64,000 bases of DNA from Nitrosococcus wardiae (GCF_004421105.1 NZ_CP038033.1:453659-517658); one strand, 5' to 3'; numbered from the stretch's first letter, positions 19,308 through 29,905 are shown. Numbers and translations: made by a program. The notes: generated by a model from the letters alone, not told the origin.

Positions 19308-20113
19308 GCCGCCACTGCCCTCACATGTAGCGGACCATAAGCCTCAGCCTGAACGACTTCCAGCAGGGACTCCTTCATCAGCTCCAGGATAGCTAGAAAA
19401 GTGACCACTACCCCCAAACGCCCCTCTTCTAGACGAAATAAAGCGGTAAATTCGCAAAAACTATCCGCACTCACCTGGCTTAGCACTTCCCCCATACGCT
19501 CCCGTACCGATAAAGCTTCTTGAGTCACATGATGGTGGCTGAACATTTCTGCCCGAGCCAATACCCCCTTAAGGGCAAACAAGAGATCGACTAACTCAAG
19601 TTTGGGCTGAGGTTTGACCACCTCCTCAGGTGGAAGGTGGACTCCAGTCTCAAAGATATCCCGGCCCACTCGAGGCAGTGAATCTAAATCTTCAGCCGCC
19701 TTCTTATAACGCTCATACTCTTGGAGGCGACGAACTAATTCCGCTCGGGGATCCCCCTCTTCTTCAGCGGTCTCCTGGGGACGGGGCAATAACATCCTCG
19801 ATTTGATTTCAGCAAGCCAAGCTGACATGACCAAGTACTCTGCGGCTAATTCTAGACGTAGCTCACGCAGAATCTCAATATACTCCATATACTGGCGGGT
19901 AATCGCCGCGAGAGGGATATCCAGGATGTCCAGATTTTGCCGCCGGATCAGATAGAGCAACAAGTCCAGCGGTCCTTCAAAAGACTCCAGAAAGACTTCC
20001 AAAGCATCAGGCGGGATATAGAGATCGTGGGGCAACTCGGTAATGGGCCGCCCTTGAACGACAGCAAGCGCCGGGGCTACTGAAGGCGGCGTTTGCTCCG
20101 ATGTTTCTCCCAT
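19304..20113 (-). CDS. scpA: segregation and condensation protein A
   Basis: ScpA is the bacterial kleisin bridging SMC heads. Signatures in the 269-residue protein are FEGPLDLLLYLIRRQNLDILDIPLAAIT at about residue 45 and AEYLVMSAWLAEIKSRMLLPRP at about residue 90. A C-terminal winged helix around FTALFRLEEGRLGVVVTFLAILELMKE follows. An N-terminal extension of about 40 residues precedes the family core, so a downstream start is possible. First gene of the scpA-scpB-rluB operon, 140 bp after trpS. Confidence 0.94.
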   Translation of the reverse strand: MGETSEQTPPSVAPALAVVQGRPITELPHDLYIPPDALEVFLESFEGPLDLLLYLIRRQNLDILDIPLAAITRQYMEYIEILRELRLELAAEYLVMSAWLAEIKSRMLLPRPQETAEEEGDPRAELVRRLQEYERYKKAAEDLDSLPRVGRDIFETGVHLPPEEVVKPQPKLELVDLLFALKGVLARAEMFSHHHVTQEALSVRERMGEVLSQVSADSFCEFTALFRLEEGRLGVVVTFLAILELMKESLLEVVQAEAYGPLHVRAVAA

Positions 20114-20253
20114 AACTCCGATTCCAGCAACTTTCCAGTTAACCTAGAAGTTCTCCATGGATGGTGAACGCCCCCTCCAGAGATGATACAAAGCGTAGCG
20201 GCACACGGAGCGCGAGGGTCGCATAACGTGTTGTTAACTTCCGACAGGGCTAC

Positions 20254-21471
20254 TTACCGATAAGATAACCCCATTGCTTGACGCACCTCCTCCATCGTTT
20301 CTCGAGCTACCTCCCGGGCCACTTCATTACCCTCATTGATAATCCGCTGGACCTCCTCAGGATGACGGGCATACTCTTGCGCCCGCTCCCGAATGGGCTT
20401 TAGTTCAGACTGAATGGCCTCAACAATGGGTTGTTTGCAATCCAAGCAACCAATGCCTGCTGTCCTGCAGCCTTTTTGGACCCACTCTTTGACTTCCTCA
20501 TTAGAATACACCAGATGGAATTGCCAGACAGGGCACTTGTCCGGATCGCCGGGATCCGAGCGTCGCACCCGGGCCGGATCCGTAGGCATGGTTCGCAGCT
20601 TATGCTCCACCTGCTCCGGCGGCTCACGCAAGGCAATCGTATTGCCATAGGACTTAGACATTTTCTGCCCATCAAGCCCCGGCATGCGAGCGGCTGGAGT
20701 CAATAGAGCTTGCGGTTCCGGCAGAATAGCTTTACCTATCCCTTCCAGATAGCCAAAGAGGCGTTCCCGATCACCGAGGGTAAGATTTTGCTGATTTTCC
20801 AGGAAAGCACGGGCCTTCTCCAAAGCTTCCACATCTCCCTGTTCCTGGAAACGTCGGCGCAGCTCCCGATAGAGCTGGGCGTTTTTCTTGCCCATTTTTT
20901 TAATAGCCGCTTCCACTAACTCCTCAAAGCCGGGCTCACGGCCGTAGAGATGATTAAAACGCCGGGCAATTTCCCGGGTAATCTCCACATGGGGAACTTG
21001 ATCTTCCCCTACCGGCACCTTGGTTGCCCTATAAATGAGGATATCGGCGCTTTGCAACAGGGGGTAGCCTAGAAAACCATAGGTCGCTAAATCCTTCTCT
21101 TTCAATTTTTCCTGCTGATCCTTGTAAGTCGGCACCCGTTCCAACCACCCCAAGGGGGTCACCATGGAGAGCAGCAGATGCAGTTCTGCATGCTCCGGCA
21201 CCTTCGACTGGATAAACAAAGTCGCTGCCGAAGGCTCAATGCCTGCAGCCAACCAATCAATGACCATATCCCAGACGCTCTCCGTAATCACCTGGGGATT
21301 TTCGTACTCCGTGGTCAAAGCATGCCAATCAGCCACGAAAAAGAAGCAATTATATTCGTGCTGCAATTGGGCCCAATTTTTTAATACGCCATGATAATGA
21401 CCAAGATGCAGCTGCCCGGTTGGACGCATCCCTGAAAGCACGCGCTGGGACTGTAAGGAACTCAAAGCCAT
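20254..21471 (-). CDS. trpS: tryptophanyl-tRNA synthetase
   Basis: Class I aminoacyl-tRNA synthetase charging tRNA-Trp. The HIGH-type motif is HLGHYHG (about residue 22) and the KMSKS loop is complete in DGQKMSKSYGNTI. At 405 residues it is longer than the common 330-340-residue form. The extra material is a charged helical stretch between about residues 190 and 270, seen in the longer TrpS subgroup of some proteobacteria. A C-x2-C-containing segment (CRTAGIGCLDCKQP) sits near the C terminus. Confidence 0.95.
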   Translation of the reverse strand: MALSSLQSQRVLSGMRPTGQLHLGHYHGVLKNWAQLQHEYNCFFFVADWHALTTEYENPQVITESVWDMVIDWLAAGIEPSAATLFIQSKVPEHAELHLLLSMVTPLGWLERVPTYKDQQEKLKEKDLATYGFLGYPLLQSADILIYRATKVPVGEDQVPHVEITREIARRFNHLYGREPGFEELVEAAIKKMGKKNAQLYRELRRRFQEQGDVEALEKARAFLENQQNLTLGDRERLFGYLEGIGKAILPEPQALLTPAARMPGLDGQKMSKSYGNTIALREPPEQVEHKLRTMPTDPARVRRSDPGDPDKCPVWQFHLVYSNEEVKEWVQKGCRTAGIGCLDCKQPIVEAIQSELKPIRERAQEYARHPEEVQRIINEGNEVAREVARETMEEVRQAMGLSYR

Positions 21472-21493
21472 CCTCTTTCTCTTCCTCTTACCC

Positions 21494-22195
21494 TTAGTGG
21501 GCTCCCATCAGAGTTAATAATCCACCAAAGAATTCCCGCTTTGGTACCCCCACAAAATACACCAATCCGGTTAAAAGCCCATCGACTAAAGGCCACAGAA
21601 CATACCATAAGGCACCGGTAAACAGCAGGCCGAGGAGGATAAAAAAGCCGTAAGGCTCAACCCGGCTTACCTTATAGGCAAGAGGTCCAGGGAGAACCCC
21701 AACCAACACCCTGCCCCCATCAAGAGGGGGCAGGGGTATGAGGTTCAACATCATTAGAATGGCATTAATAAACATTCCGGCAATGCCCATATAGGCTAGA
21801 GGCAGGCCAATCATGGGAAAATCTAGTGCTAGAGCAATCCCAATGCGCGAGATAATCGCCCAGAGAATCGCCATAACAAGGTTAGCCATGGGCCCTGCCA
21901 AAGCCACAATGGCCATATCTCGCTGAGGATTGCGGAGCTTATCCCAGGACACAGGCACTGGCTTAGCCCAGCCAAAGACCACGCCACCGAGCATGAGCAA
22001 AATGCCCGGGACCAGCAAGGTACCAATAGGATCAATATGATGGATAGGGTTAAGCGTTAACCGTCCCATCATCTGGGCGGTGTGATCACCAAACCGAAGC
22101 GCCATCCAGCCGTGAGCCACCTCATGGACAGTAATGGCGAACAGTATAGGCAACACCCAAATGGCAATGCGCTGTACTACTGATAACTCTTCCAT
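21494..22195 (-). CDS. site-2-protease-family (M50) membrane metalloprotease
   Basis: A 233-residue intramembrane zinc protease of the short S2P/M50B type. The zinc site HEVAHGWMALRFGD is in the first helix, and the second ligand region is NLIPLPPLDGGRVL, with the conserved NPxxHxDPxGT motif in between (NPIHHIDPIGT). Five or six hydrophobic segments fill the rest. This gene very often lies next to trpS and scpAB in proteobacteria, as here, but its substrate is not known. The stop is 22 bp from the trpS start. Confidence 0.92.
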   Translation of the reverse strand: MEELSVVQRIAIWVLPILFAITVHEVAHGWMALRFGDHTAQMMGRLTLNPIHHIDPIGTLLVPGILLMLGGVVFGWAKPVPVSWDKLRNPQRDMAIVALAGPMANLVMAILWAIISRIGIALALDFPMIGLPLAYMGIAGMFINAILMMLNLIPLPPLDGGRVLVGVLPGPLAYKVSRVEPYGFFILLGLLFTGALWYVLWPLVDGLLTGLVYFVGVPKREFFGGLLTLMGAH

Positions 22196-22262
22196 AACCC
22201 CATTATACCTACAATTGAGATAACATCAGGCGCTTCAAGAATAAAAGCAATGAGCTGGGCCC

Positions 22263-23567
<1,305 letters not shown>

Positions 23568-23582
23568 TCACAATAATACATG

Positions 23583-23606
23583 CGGGCCAATAAACCACAT
23601 GGCCCG
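23583..23606 (-). other. inverted repeat in the serS leader
   Basis: CGGGCC and GGCCCG are separated by 12 bases, about 30 bp before the serS start on the minus strand. It could form a leader hairpin. No T-run follows, so I do not call it a terminator. Confidence 0.3.
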
Positions 23607-23756
23607 GCTGGATAATGTGGGAAAGAGTTTTCAATAAAAGAACTCTACCACCATTTTCAAGATAACTGGCTGTTACCGATAATAATAACATTTAGAAGAT
23701 AGAAACTCTCTTTAGTAAGGCCCTCTTTTAAAACGCCTTTTTGTTAAAGCAGAAAG

Positions 23757-24105
23757 ATGAAACCCTGTCGAGAATGCCAACACCCCATTTCAGAGCAAGC
23801 CTTCTCCTGTCCCCAGTGCGGCGCACCCTTCCCAGCACAAGACCCATGGGATGGCTGGGGATTGGAATATAAATCAAGTGCTACCCTCTTCGGGCTACCC
23901 CTGCTTCACCTCTCTTGCAAGTACCGCCCTAAAAGAGTACCAGTCCCGCCAAGGGGTTTATCGCCATCGGGCAATTCGCTTGTGGTTTCATTACCCTCTC
24001 ACAGTTTGGCGTTGGGATCATGAAGGGCGCGGCAAATCGTTAGAAAGCTTTAGCCTAGCGAGTAGCGCACAAATTAGCCGAGAGTATAAAATAGGGAAAA
24101 TTTAA
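23757..24105 (+). pseudogene. zinc-ribbon membrane-repeat protein, frameshifted
   Basis: The first frame starts MKPCRECQHPISEQAFSCPQCGAPF, a zinc-ribbon with two C-x2-C knuckles, then runs through GWGLEYKSSATLFGLPLLHLSCKYRPKRVPVPP. The match then jumps: from about 23951 a different frame reads KGFIAIGQFACGFITLSQF and GVGI, the repeated GQF/SQF pattern that follows directly in intact members of this family. One missing base between about 23946 and 23953 explains the jump. Downstream, a third frame (to 24105) has SFSLASSAQIS, suggesting further damage. As it stands the first frame ends at 24023 with an unrelated tail. The remnant could make a free zinc-ribbon peptide. Confidence 0.75.
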
Positions 24106-24145
24106 CTAAAATAAATCAAAGGTAATCGTGATTAAAGCAGCATGC

Positions 24146-24180
24146 CAAAAATATCATGGTTATCGTTGATTGATATTTTG
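24146..24180 (+). other. AT-rich inverted repeat upstream of the guanidinium exporter
   Basis: CAAAAATATCA and TGATATTTTG form an imperfect stem of about 10 bp with a 14-base loop. It lies about 130 bp before the exporter ATG. No guanidine riboswitch core is recognisable. Function unknown. Confidence 0.25.
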
Positions 24181-24311
24181 CCTACCTCTAATTGAATACC
24201 TAGATACATGTCTCCACAAAAAAAGGAGTAATAATCTCCAAACTCGACAATATCTACTGGCAACCCAGATTTTGGATGGCAAGAAGATTAAAAATATAAA
24301 AGGGAAGCTAA

Positions 24312-24629
24312 ATGGCATGGGTTAATCTCGTAGTCGCGGGTTTATTAGAGATTATTTGGGCTATCGGGCTAAAATATACCGAGGGATTTACGAGGCTCTG
24401 GCCAAGCATTTTTACTGTTGCGGCGATGATTGCCAGTTTCTATTTTCTTTCCCAGGCACTAAAAATTATTCCTATAGGCACAGGATACGCTATCTGGACA
24501 GGAATTGGGGTAGCAGGCACAACTATTCTAGGCATTATTCTCTTCTCTGAGTCGGCTGCCCTGCCCCGCCTAGGGTGTATCGCACTGATTGTGATCGGCA
24601 TTATGGGGCTGAAATTAACATCACCTTAA
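24312..24629 (+). CDS. gdx: small multidrug resistance protein, guanidinium exporter (Gdx/SugE) type
   Basis: A 105-residue, four-helix SMR transporter. It resembles E. coli SugE/Gdx closely (AGLLEIIWAIGLKYTEGF, GTGYAIWTGIG, ALIVIGIMGLKL). The residues that define guanidinium-selective Gdx are present: Glu13 (proton/substrate site), Trp16, Ser42, Tyr59 and Trp62. It should therefore export guanidinium in exchange for protons as an antiparallel dimer in the inner membrane. The glutamine amidotransferase gene starts 4 bp after its stop, so they are likely cotranscribed. No guanidine riboswitch is visible upstream. Confidence 0.9.
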   Translation: MAWVNLVVAGLLEIIWAIGLKYTEGFTRLWPSIFTVAAMIASFYFLSQALKIIPIGTGYAIWTGIGVAGTTILGIILFSESAALPRLGCIALIVIGIMGLKLTSP

Positions 24630-24633
24630 TAAA

Positions 24634-25323
24634 ATGAAAATCCATTATCTTCAACACGTACCCTTTGAGACTCCTGCCAATATTGAAAAGTGGGCAAAAG
24701 CCAATGGCCATCCCCTGTCAGCCACCCAATTTCATCGTGGCGACCCGCTGCCTGAAATAGGATCAATTGATTGGCTAGTGGTCATGGGTGGCCCAATGAA
24801 CATTGACGAAGAAGATAAATATCCTTGGTTGCTACAAGAAAAAAAATTTATCGAGCAAGCTATCAAAGCAGAAAAAGTTGTGATTGGTATTTGTTTAGGT
24901 GCCCAATTGATTGCGGCAGTATTAGGCGCGAAAGTATTTCCAAATCCCTATAAAGAAATTGGATGGTTTCCTATCCAATTCACAGCGGAAGCTAAGGCTT
25001 CGCCTCTATTTAACTTCTTGCCTCAAAAACTCAATGTCTTTCACTGGCATGGGGATACCTTTGAATTACCGCTCGGTGCTAGCCGATTGGCCCAAAGCAA
25101 AGCATGTCATAATCAAGCCTTCATTTACAATGACAAAGTACTGGCTTTGCAATTTCACCTTGAAGTCAGGCCAGAAAACGTGCGACAAATCATTGCTCAC
25201 TGTGAACATGAACTTACCGGCGGCAAATATATCCAGAAACCGGAAGAGATGTTATCCCAGGAAGAAAACTTCAAAAAAATTAATGAGGCTATGGAAGGTA
25301 TTTTAAACAGGCTTCCGGGTTAG
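24634..25323 (+). CDS. class I glutamine amidotransferase (GuaA-N-like)
   Basis: A 229-residue stand-alone GATase1 domain protein, annotated in many genomes as GMP-synthase-like glutamine amidotransferase. The nucleophile elbow is GICLGAQL (Cys at about residue 89), and the His-Glu pair is in LQFHLEV (about residues 170-173). VMGGPMNIDEEDKYPWL is the oxyanion region. No synthase domain is attached or adjacent, so the acceptor is unknown. Related proteins include gamma-glutamyl hydrolases such as PuuD-like enzymes. Its linkage to a guanidinium exporter suggests nitrogen-compound handling, which is inference. It overlaps the convergent threonine dehydratase by 4 bp. Confidence 0.88.
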   Translation: MKIHYLQHVPFETPANIEKWAKANGHPLSATQFHRGDPLPEIGSIDWLVVMGGPMNIDEEDKYPWLLQEKKFIEQAIKAEKVVIGICLGAQLIAAVLGAKVFPNPYKEIGWFPIQFTAEAKASPLFNFLPQKLNVFHWHGDTFELPLGASRLAQSKACHNQAFIYNDKVLALQFHLEVRPENVRQIIAHCEHELTGGKYIQKPEEMLSQEENFKKINEAMEGILNRLPG

Positions 25324-26558
25324 TCACTGATCTTGTCACTATCTGGCAAATAGACCTGGTACTCTGCCTTATCCATTGCCTTTTTTATCTGGTAAACATG
25401 TTCCAACCCTCGCGTATGGACGATAAATTCGACTTCCGCTAACGGTAAGGATAGATTGGTGAATGCCCGTTGATGACGAATCTCTACAATATTGGCCTCT
25501 GCACTGCCCAATAATTGAACGATTTCTCCCAGAGCGCCCGGTTGGTCAGGCACCGAAACCCGAATTCGAACTAAACGGCCAGAGCGAACTAGACCCCGCT
25601 GGATAATGGAGGAAAGGACAAGCAAATCAATATTGCCACCGGACAGGATAAGCCCTACCTGGCGCCCCTTAAATCGATCACGATGATGAACCAGTGCCGC
25701 CAATCCTACCGCACCTGCCCCTTCAACCACGGTCTTTTCTATTTCAAGCAACATCAGCACTGCCGCTTCTATGGCCTGTTCATCTACCAACAGGATCTCA
25801 TCCACCCACTGGGTGACAGCGGCGAGGGTTATCTGCCCCGGTTGCTTCACCGCGATTCCTTCTGCAATCGTGTCCTGGCCACATTTAACGGGCATTCCCT
25901 GGGTGGCTTGAAACATAGAGGGGAAACGTGCCGCTTCTACACCCACCACTTCCATCTCGGGCCTTAACCCCTTGGCAGCAATGGCCACACCAGAGATTAA
26001 GCCCCCTCCTCCCACAGGAACGAGCAACACTTCTAAATTAGGACAAGAATCAAGTATTTCCAGGGCAATAGTCCCCTGACCCGCGATGATTTTTTCATCA
26101 TCGTAAGGATGTACCAGCGTCAGATCCTGTTCTCTCGCCAGCTTCAAGGCATAGGTACTGGCTTCACTCAAGCCGGAGCCATAGAGAATAACTTCAGCCC
26201 CAAAGGCACGGGTGTGTTCCACTTTCACATTAGGCGTAAAACGGGGCATCACAATGGTTGCTGGGATACCTAAACGTTGAGCATGGTAGGCGACCGCCTG
26301 GGCATGATTCCCCGCGGACATGGCAATTACCCCCCCTTTGCGCTCTTCGGGGGTCAATGACAGCAATTTGACCAGAGCTCCCCGTTCCTTAAAGGCACCT
26401 GTAAAGTGAAGGTTTTCAAATTTTAGAAATACCTCTGCGCCGGTAATCTCAGAGAGGGTACAGGAGTGGGCGCAAGGAGTCACCTCAAGACTATCGGTGA
26501 TTAAATCCGCTGCCTCACGGATATCTTGTAAAGTCACTGTCACAATTGAACTTCCCAC
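25320..26558 (-). CDS. threonine ammonia-lyase (short form with one ACT domain)
   Basis: PLP enzyme deaminating threonine (and serine) to 2-oxobutyrate. The 412-residue chain has the PLP lysine in KFENLHFTGAFKERGAL and the glycine loop VPVGGGGLISG. A C-terminal ACT domain (about residues 335-405, VSVDQPGALGEIVQLL-like) follows. The length and single ACT match the short TdcB/IlvA-like class rather than E. coli IlvA with two ACT-like domains. The start is uncertain: GTG at 26558, 26543 and 26537 are all in frame and none has a strong ribosome site. Confidence 0.9.
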   Translation of the reverse strand: MGSSIVTVTLQDIREAADLITDSLEVTPCAHSCTLSEITGAEVFLKFENLHFTGAFKERGALVKLLSLTPEERKGGVIAMSAGNHAQAVAYHAQRLGIPATIVMPRFTPNVKVEHTRAFGAEVILYGSGLSEASTYALKLAREQDLTLVHPYDDEKIIAGQGTIALEILDSCPNLEVLLVPVGGGGLISGVAIAAKGLRPEMEVVGVEAARFPSMFQATQGMPVKCGQDTIAEGIAVKQPGQITLAAVTQWVDEILLVDEQAIEAAVLMLLEIEKTVVEGAGAVGLAALVHHRDRFKGRQVGLILSGGNIDLLVLSSIIQRGLVRSGRLVRIRVSVPDQPGALGEIVQLLGSAEANIVEIRHQRAFTNLSLPLAEVEFIVHTRGLEHVYQIKKAMDKAEYQVYLPDSDKISD

Positions 26559-26731
26559 AAAATCAACACGTCAACATAATCCTAGAAACGGCAGTTGCCG
26601 CTAAGAAGTACAGGAAAGATATGATGAATACTGACCTTCTAGCCGCTGACCAGCTTTCCCACTAAGGTGGTGCTGCCATTGCTACGATAATATTAGGGGA
26701 CTATTGTTACCCTGGCTATTAGGATTGACAT

Positions 26732-27676
26732 ATGCCGATTGTAGAAAAAGATCCCTGGCGCGCTCAGTATTTCGAGAACGTTCCCTGCCCCAAAGACTTG
26801 TTCATTCCCACAGACGATGAATTGGCATGGCAGCTTTATCCCCAATACCGCTGGATTTATAACAAAATGTCAATTTGCGAGAGCCAGGACTTGGAGTATG
26901 CTCCCCACGACATCCTGCCGCCCTCCTTTCCGGTGTTTAGCAAGCCAATTTATAACCTCCGCGGCATGGGAAGTGGTAGCAAAATCATTGAGTCTGCCGA
27001 ACAATACGAGCGTGAACAGGCGCCAGGACACATGTGGATGCCCCTATTGGAAGGTGAGCATGTGAGCACTGACGTGATCGTGGTGAAGGGGGAACCTAAA
27101 TGGTGGCGTCATACCATCGGTAAAGCGCTGGAGGGCGGCATTTTTGATTATTGGACGATCCTTGCCGAGCCCCGCCCCGTCATTGAAGATTATTGTGGGC
27201 AGTGGCTACGCCAGCATCTAAAAGATTACACGGGAGCCCTCAACCTGGAAACTATCGGTGGCAAGATCATTGAGGCGCATCTGCGATTTGCCGATCAATG
27301 GCCCGATCTCTATGGCCCAGGCTGGTTGGACGCCATTGTGGAGCTTTATACCCACCACCGCTGGCACTATCGGGATGAGCAGCGCCGCACAGGCTACAGT
27401 GTCGTGTTGTTTGGCGCCCATGGACTACACTACCCCCAACTCAACCATAAGACTGTGGATGAAATTTTGACCGAACCCGGGATTTCCAGCCTCCAAATCA
27501 CCTTCCTACCGGATAAACCTCCGGAAGTCCACGCCATGCCCCCCGGTGGCTTTCGGTTGGCTATCGTGAACTGCTGGGACCTAGAAGCCGGTCTCGCCGC
27601 CCGGGAACGATTGGCTCTAGCCTTCTGGTCAACCCAAGAGATCCGCGCGGACAGGATAAGCATAGAGCAATTATGA
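26732..27676 (+). CDS. divergent ATP-grasp-like protein, function unknown
   Basis: A 314-residue protein I cannot name. Several stretches resemble ATP-grasp ligases. FSKPIYNLRGMGSGS (about residues 70-85) looks like the nucleotide-binding Lys plus glycine loop. HMWMPLLEGEHVSTDVIVVKGE (about 100-120) looks like the hinge and following strand. ALNLETIGGKIIEAHLRF (about 170-187) looks like the metal site, with E-x-H in place of the usual E-x-N. Its stop overlaps the ATG of the next hydrolase gene, so the two are coupled. I infer a ligase forming an amide or ester bond, or a non-catalytic relative. Substrate unknown. Confidence 0.6.
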   Translation: MPIVEKDPWRAQYFENVPCPKDLFIPTDDELAWQLYPQYRWIYNKMSICESQDLEYAPHDILPPSFPVFSKPIYNLRGMGSGSKIIESAEQYEREQAPGHMWMPLLEGEHVSTDVIVVKGEPKWWRHTIGKALEGGIFDYWTILAEPRPVIEDYCGQWLRQHLKDYTGALNLETIGGKIIEAHLRFADQWPDLYGPGWLDAIVELYTHHRWHYRDEQRRTGYSVVLFGAHGLHYPQLNHKTVDEILTEPGISSLQITFLPDKPPEVHAMPPGGFRLAIVNCWDLEAGLAARERLALAFWSTQEIRADRISIEQL

Positions 27677-29706
27677 AAGTCGTCACCTCATTCCCCCATC
27701 GGGTGCGGGAAATCGAAAACTGTTGGATCCCCATGTCCGACGGTTGCCGCCTAGCCGCCCGAATCTGGCTACCCGAGGACGCCACCCAATCTCCCGTACC
27801 AGCCATTTTCGAGTATATCCCCTATCGTAAACGGGATTTTACCCGTCCCCGCGACGAACCCATGCACCATTACTTTGCTGGCCACGGTTATGCCGCGGTA
27901 CGGGTCGATGTTCGCGGCTCTGGGGACTCAGACGGCTTGCTATTAGACGAGTATCTCCAACAAGAACAAGATGATGCCATCGAGGTTATCCGCTGGATCG
28001 CCTCCCAACCTTGGTGTTCCGGTGCCATTGGCATGATGGGCATTTCCTGGGGAGGATTCAACTCCTTGCAGGTTGCGGCTTTACAGCCCCCAGAGCTTAA
28101 GGCGATCATTACCCTCTGTTCCACCGATGACCGCTATGCCGATGACGCCCACTACATGGGCGGCTGCTTGCTAAACGAAAACCTGACTTGGGGTTCAGTG
28201 TTATTGACCTTTAATGCTTATCCCCCAGATCCGGAACTGGTGGGTGAGCGTTGGCGCGAAATGTGGATGGAGCGGTTACATCATGCCGTTTTGTTCCCCG
28301 AAGTTTGGCTACTCCACCCACGACGGGACAGATATTGGCAACACGGCTCGGTGTGCGAGGACTATAGCCGTATCCATTGCCCTGTATACGCTATTGGCGG
28401 CTGGGCCGATGCCTATTCCAATGCCATCCCCCGGCTGCTAAAAGAATTGTCAGTACCCCGTAAGGGATTAATCGGCCCCTGGACCCACAGTTTTCCCCAT
28501 GAAGGCGCACCTGGACCCACTATCGGCTTCTTACAAGAAGCCCTACGGTGGTGGGACCATTGGCTCAAAGGCATTGATCAGGGAATCATGGAGGAGCCCC
28601 TATACCGGGTGTGGATGCAGGAAAGCGTGCCCCCCCAACCCTTTTATGAAGAACGTCCCGGCCGCTGGGTTGCAGAAAAGCTTTGGCCTTCCCCGCGGAT
28701 TACACCCTTACGACTGATGTTGACCCCCAACCGCCTAGTGGAGGAAGGGGTTGCCGAAACCCAACTGGTTTTCCAATCACCCCAGACCACCGGCCTCACT
28801 GCCGGCGACTGGTGTGGCTTCGGTGCGGATGGCGAAATGCCTACCGACCAGCGTGAAGATGATGGCAAATCCCTGACCTTTGATTCTACCCCTCTGGACC
28901 AGCGCCTGGAAATTCTGGGAGCCCCCCTAGTCACCTTGGAGCTTGCCCTAGATCAACCCGGCGCCCTCATCGCCGTACGCCTGAATGATATTGCTCCCGA
29001 TGGTGCTTCAACCCGCGTAACTTATGGTCTGCTCAATCTCACCCATCGCCACAGCCATGAGGCTCCTGAACCTTTAAAGCCAGGCAAGCGCTATACCGTC
29101 CAAGTCCAACTCAATGATATCGCCCATGCTTTCCCTCCAGGTCATACCCTCCGGCTGGCGGTATCTACCAGCTACTGGCCGGTGGCATGGCCCTCGCCGG
29201 AGCCGGTTCATCTGACCCTATTCACGGGCCATAGTTACCTGGACTTACCGGTGCGCCCCCCCGACCCCCAAGACCCATCGCTCCGCCCTTTTGAAAAACC
29301 AGAAAAGGCGCCGGCCCCCGCGCACCTCACCTTGCGGCCGGCAAAATTTCAGCGCACTATTGAGCGGGATCTTTCCACCAATGAAACCTTGTATACCATT
29401 TTCAGTGACGGCGGTGATTTCGATGGGGCGGCAGTCGCCCACCTCCACGCCATTGACTTAGACCTTGGCCATACGATTCTAAAACGTTTTCGCATCGGCG
29501 AGACCGATCCCCTGTCAGCCCGTGCGGAAAACGAGCAAAATGCCTTACTCCGCCGCGGTGATTGGGAAATCCGCATTAAAGCCCGAACCTGCCTGTCCTC
29601 AGACCAAGATAGCTTTCACCTCTACGCGGACCTAGAGGCCTATGAAGGAAAAACATTGGTTTTCTCTCGCCGCTGGGAGGAGACCATCCCCCGGGATCGG
29701 GTTTAA
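27673..29706 (+). CDS. CocE/NonD-family (X-Pro dipeptidyl-peptidase-like) hydrolase
   Basis: A 677-residue alpha/beta hydrolase of the peptidase S15/CocE family: an X-Pro-peptidase-like catalytic domain and a C-terminal jelly-roll (about residues 330-560). The nucleophile is Ser in GMMGISWGGFNSL (about residue 120). The acid is in GGWADAYSNAI and the His in GPWTHSFPHEG. DVRGSGDSDG precedes the nucleophile. A further segment of roughly 110 residues at the C terminus, past the jelly-roll, is not typical of the short family members. Known relatives split acyl-proline peptides, cocaine esters or glutaryl beta-lactams. No signal peptide is seen, so it is probably cytoplasmic. Coupled to the preceding ATP-grasp-like gene. 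Confidence 0.88.
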   Translation: MKVVTSFPHRVREIENCWIPMSDGCRLAARIWLPEDATQSPVPAIFEYIPYRKRDFTRPRDEPMHHYFAGHGYAAVRVDVRGSGDSDGLLLDEYLQQEQDDAIEVIRWIASQPWCSGAIGMMGISWGGFNSLQVAALQPPELKAIITLCSTDDRYADDAHYMGGCLLNENLTWGSVLLTFNAYPPDPELVGERWREMWMERLHHAVLFPEVWLLHPRRDRYWQHGSVCEDYSRIHCPVYAIGGWADAYSNAIPRLLKELSVPRKGLIGPWTHSFPHEGAPGPTIGFLQEALRWWDHWLKGIDQGIMEEPLYRVWMQESVPPQPFYEERPGRWVAEKLWPSPRITPLRLMLTPNRLVEEGVAETQLVFQSPQTTGLTAGDWCGFGADGEMPTDQREDDGKSLTFDSTPLDQRLEILGAPLVTLELALDQPGALIAVRLNDIAPDGASTRVTYGLLNLTHRHSHEAPEPLKPGKRYTVQVQLNDIAHAFPPGHTLRLAVSTSYWPVAWPSPEPVHLTLFTGHSYLDLPVRPPDPQDPSLRPFEKPEKAPAPAHLTLRPAKFQRTIERDLSTNETLYTIFSDGGDFDGAAVAHLHAIDLDLGHTILKRFRIGETDPLSARAENEQNALLRRGDWEIRIKARTCLSSDQDSFHLYADLEAYEGKTLVFSRRWEETIPRDRV

Positions 29707-29752
29707 GCTAAGGATTACCCCCTAGCTGGTTTGGTGGATACCTGCCTTTATC

Positions 29753-29885
29753 TAAGTATCTCAGTAAAAGTTTTGCAGTATTCCGGGAGCGAGCCGGTGG
29801 CGTGGAGCCAGGGGACAGGGAAGTCCCCGCCAACCCTTTTTTCAGGGAGGAAAAACGGGTTTGGGGAACACCTCCGGCTCGCTCC
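29753..29885. repeat. palindromic dispersed repeat, copy A
   Basis: A 79 bp core (29753-29831) recurs at 43697-43773 with only a few differences. It contains the hairpin GGGGAC-AGGGAA-GTCCCC (29811-29828). In this copy the element is closed by long-range arms, GGAGCGAGCCGG (29786-29797) and its exact complement CCGGCTCGCTCC (29874-29885). It sits between convergent genes, so it may end transcription from both sides. Confidence 0.8.
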
Positions 29886-29905
29886 TAAAACACCTCATAT
29901 TTTAT

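Noticed and set aside
24106-24311. Guanidine riboswitch before the SMR gene
   Set aside because: No pair of ACGR-loop hairpins and no class I or III core could be found.
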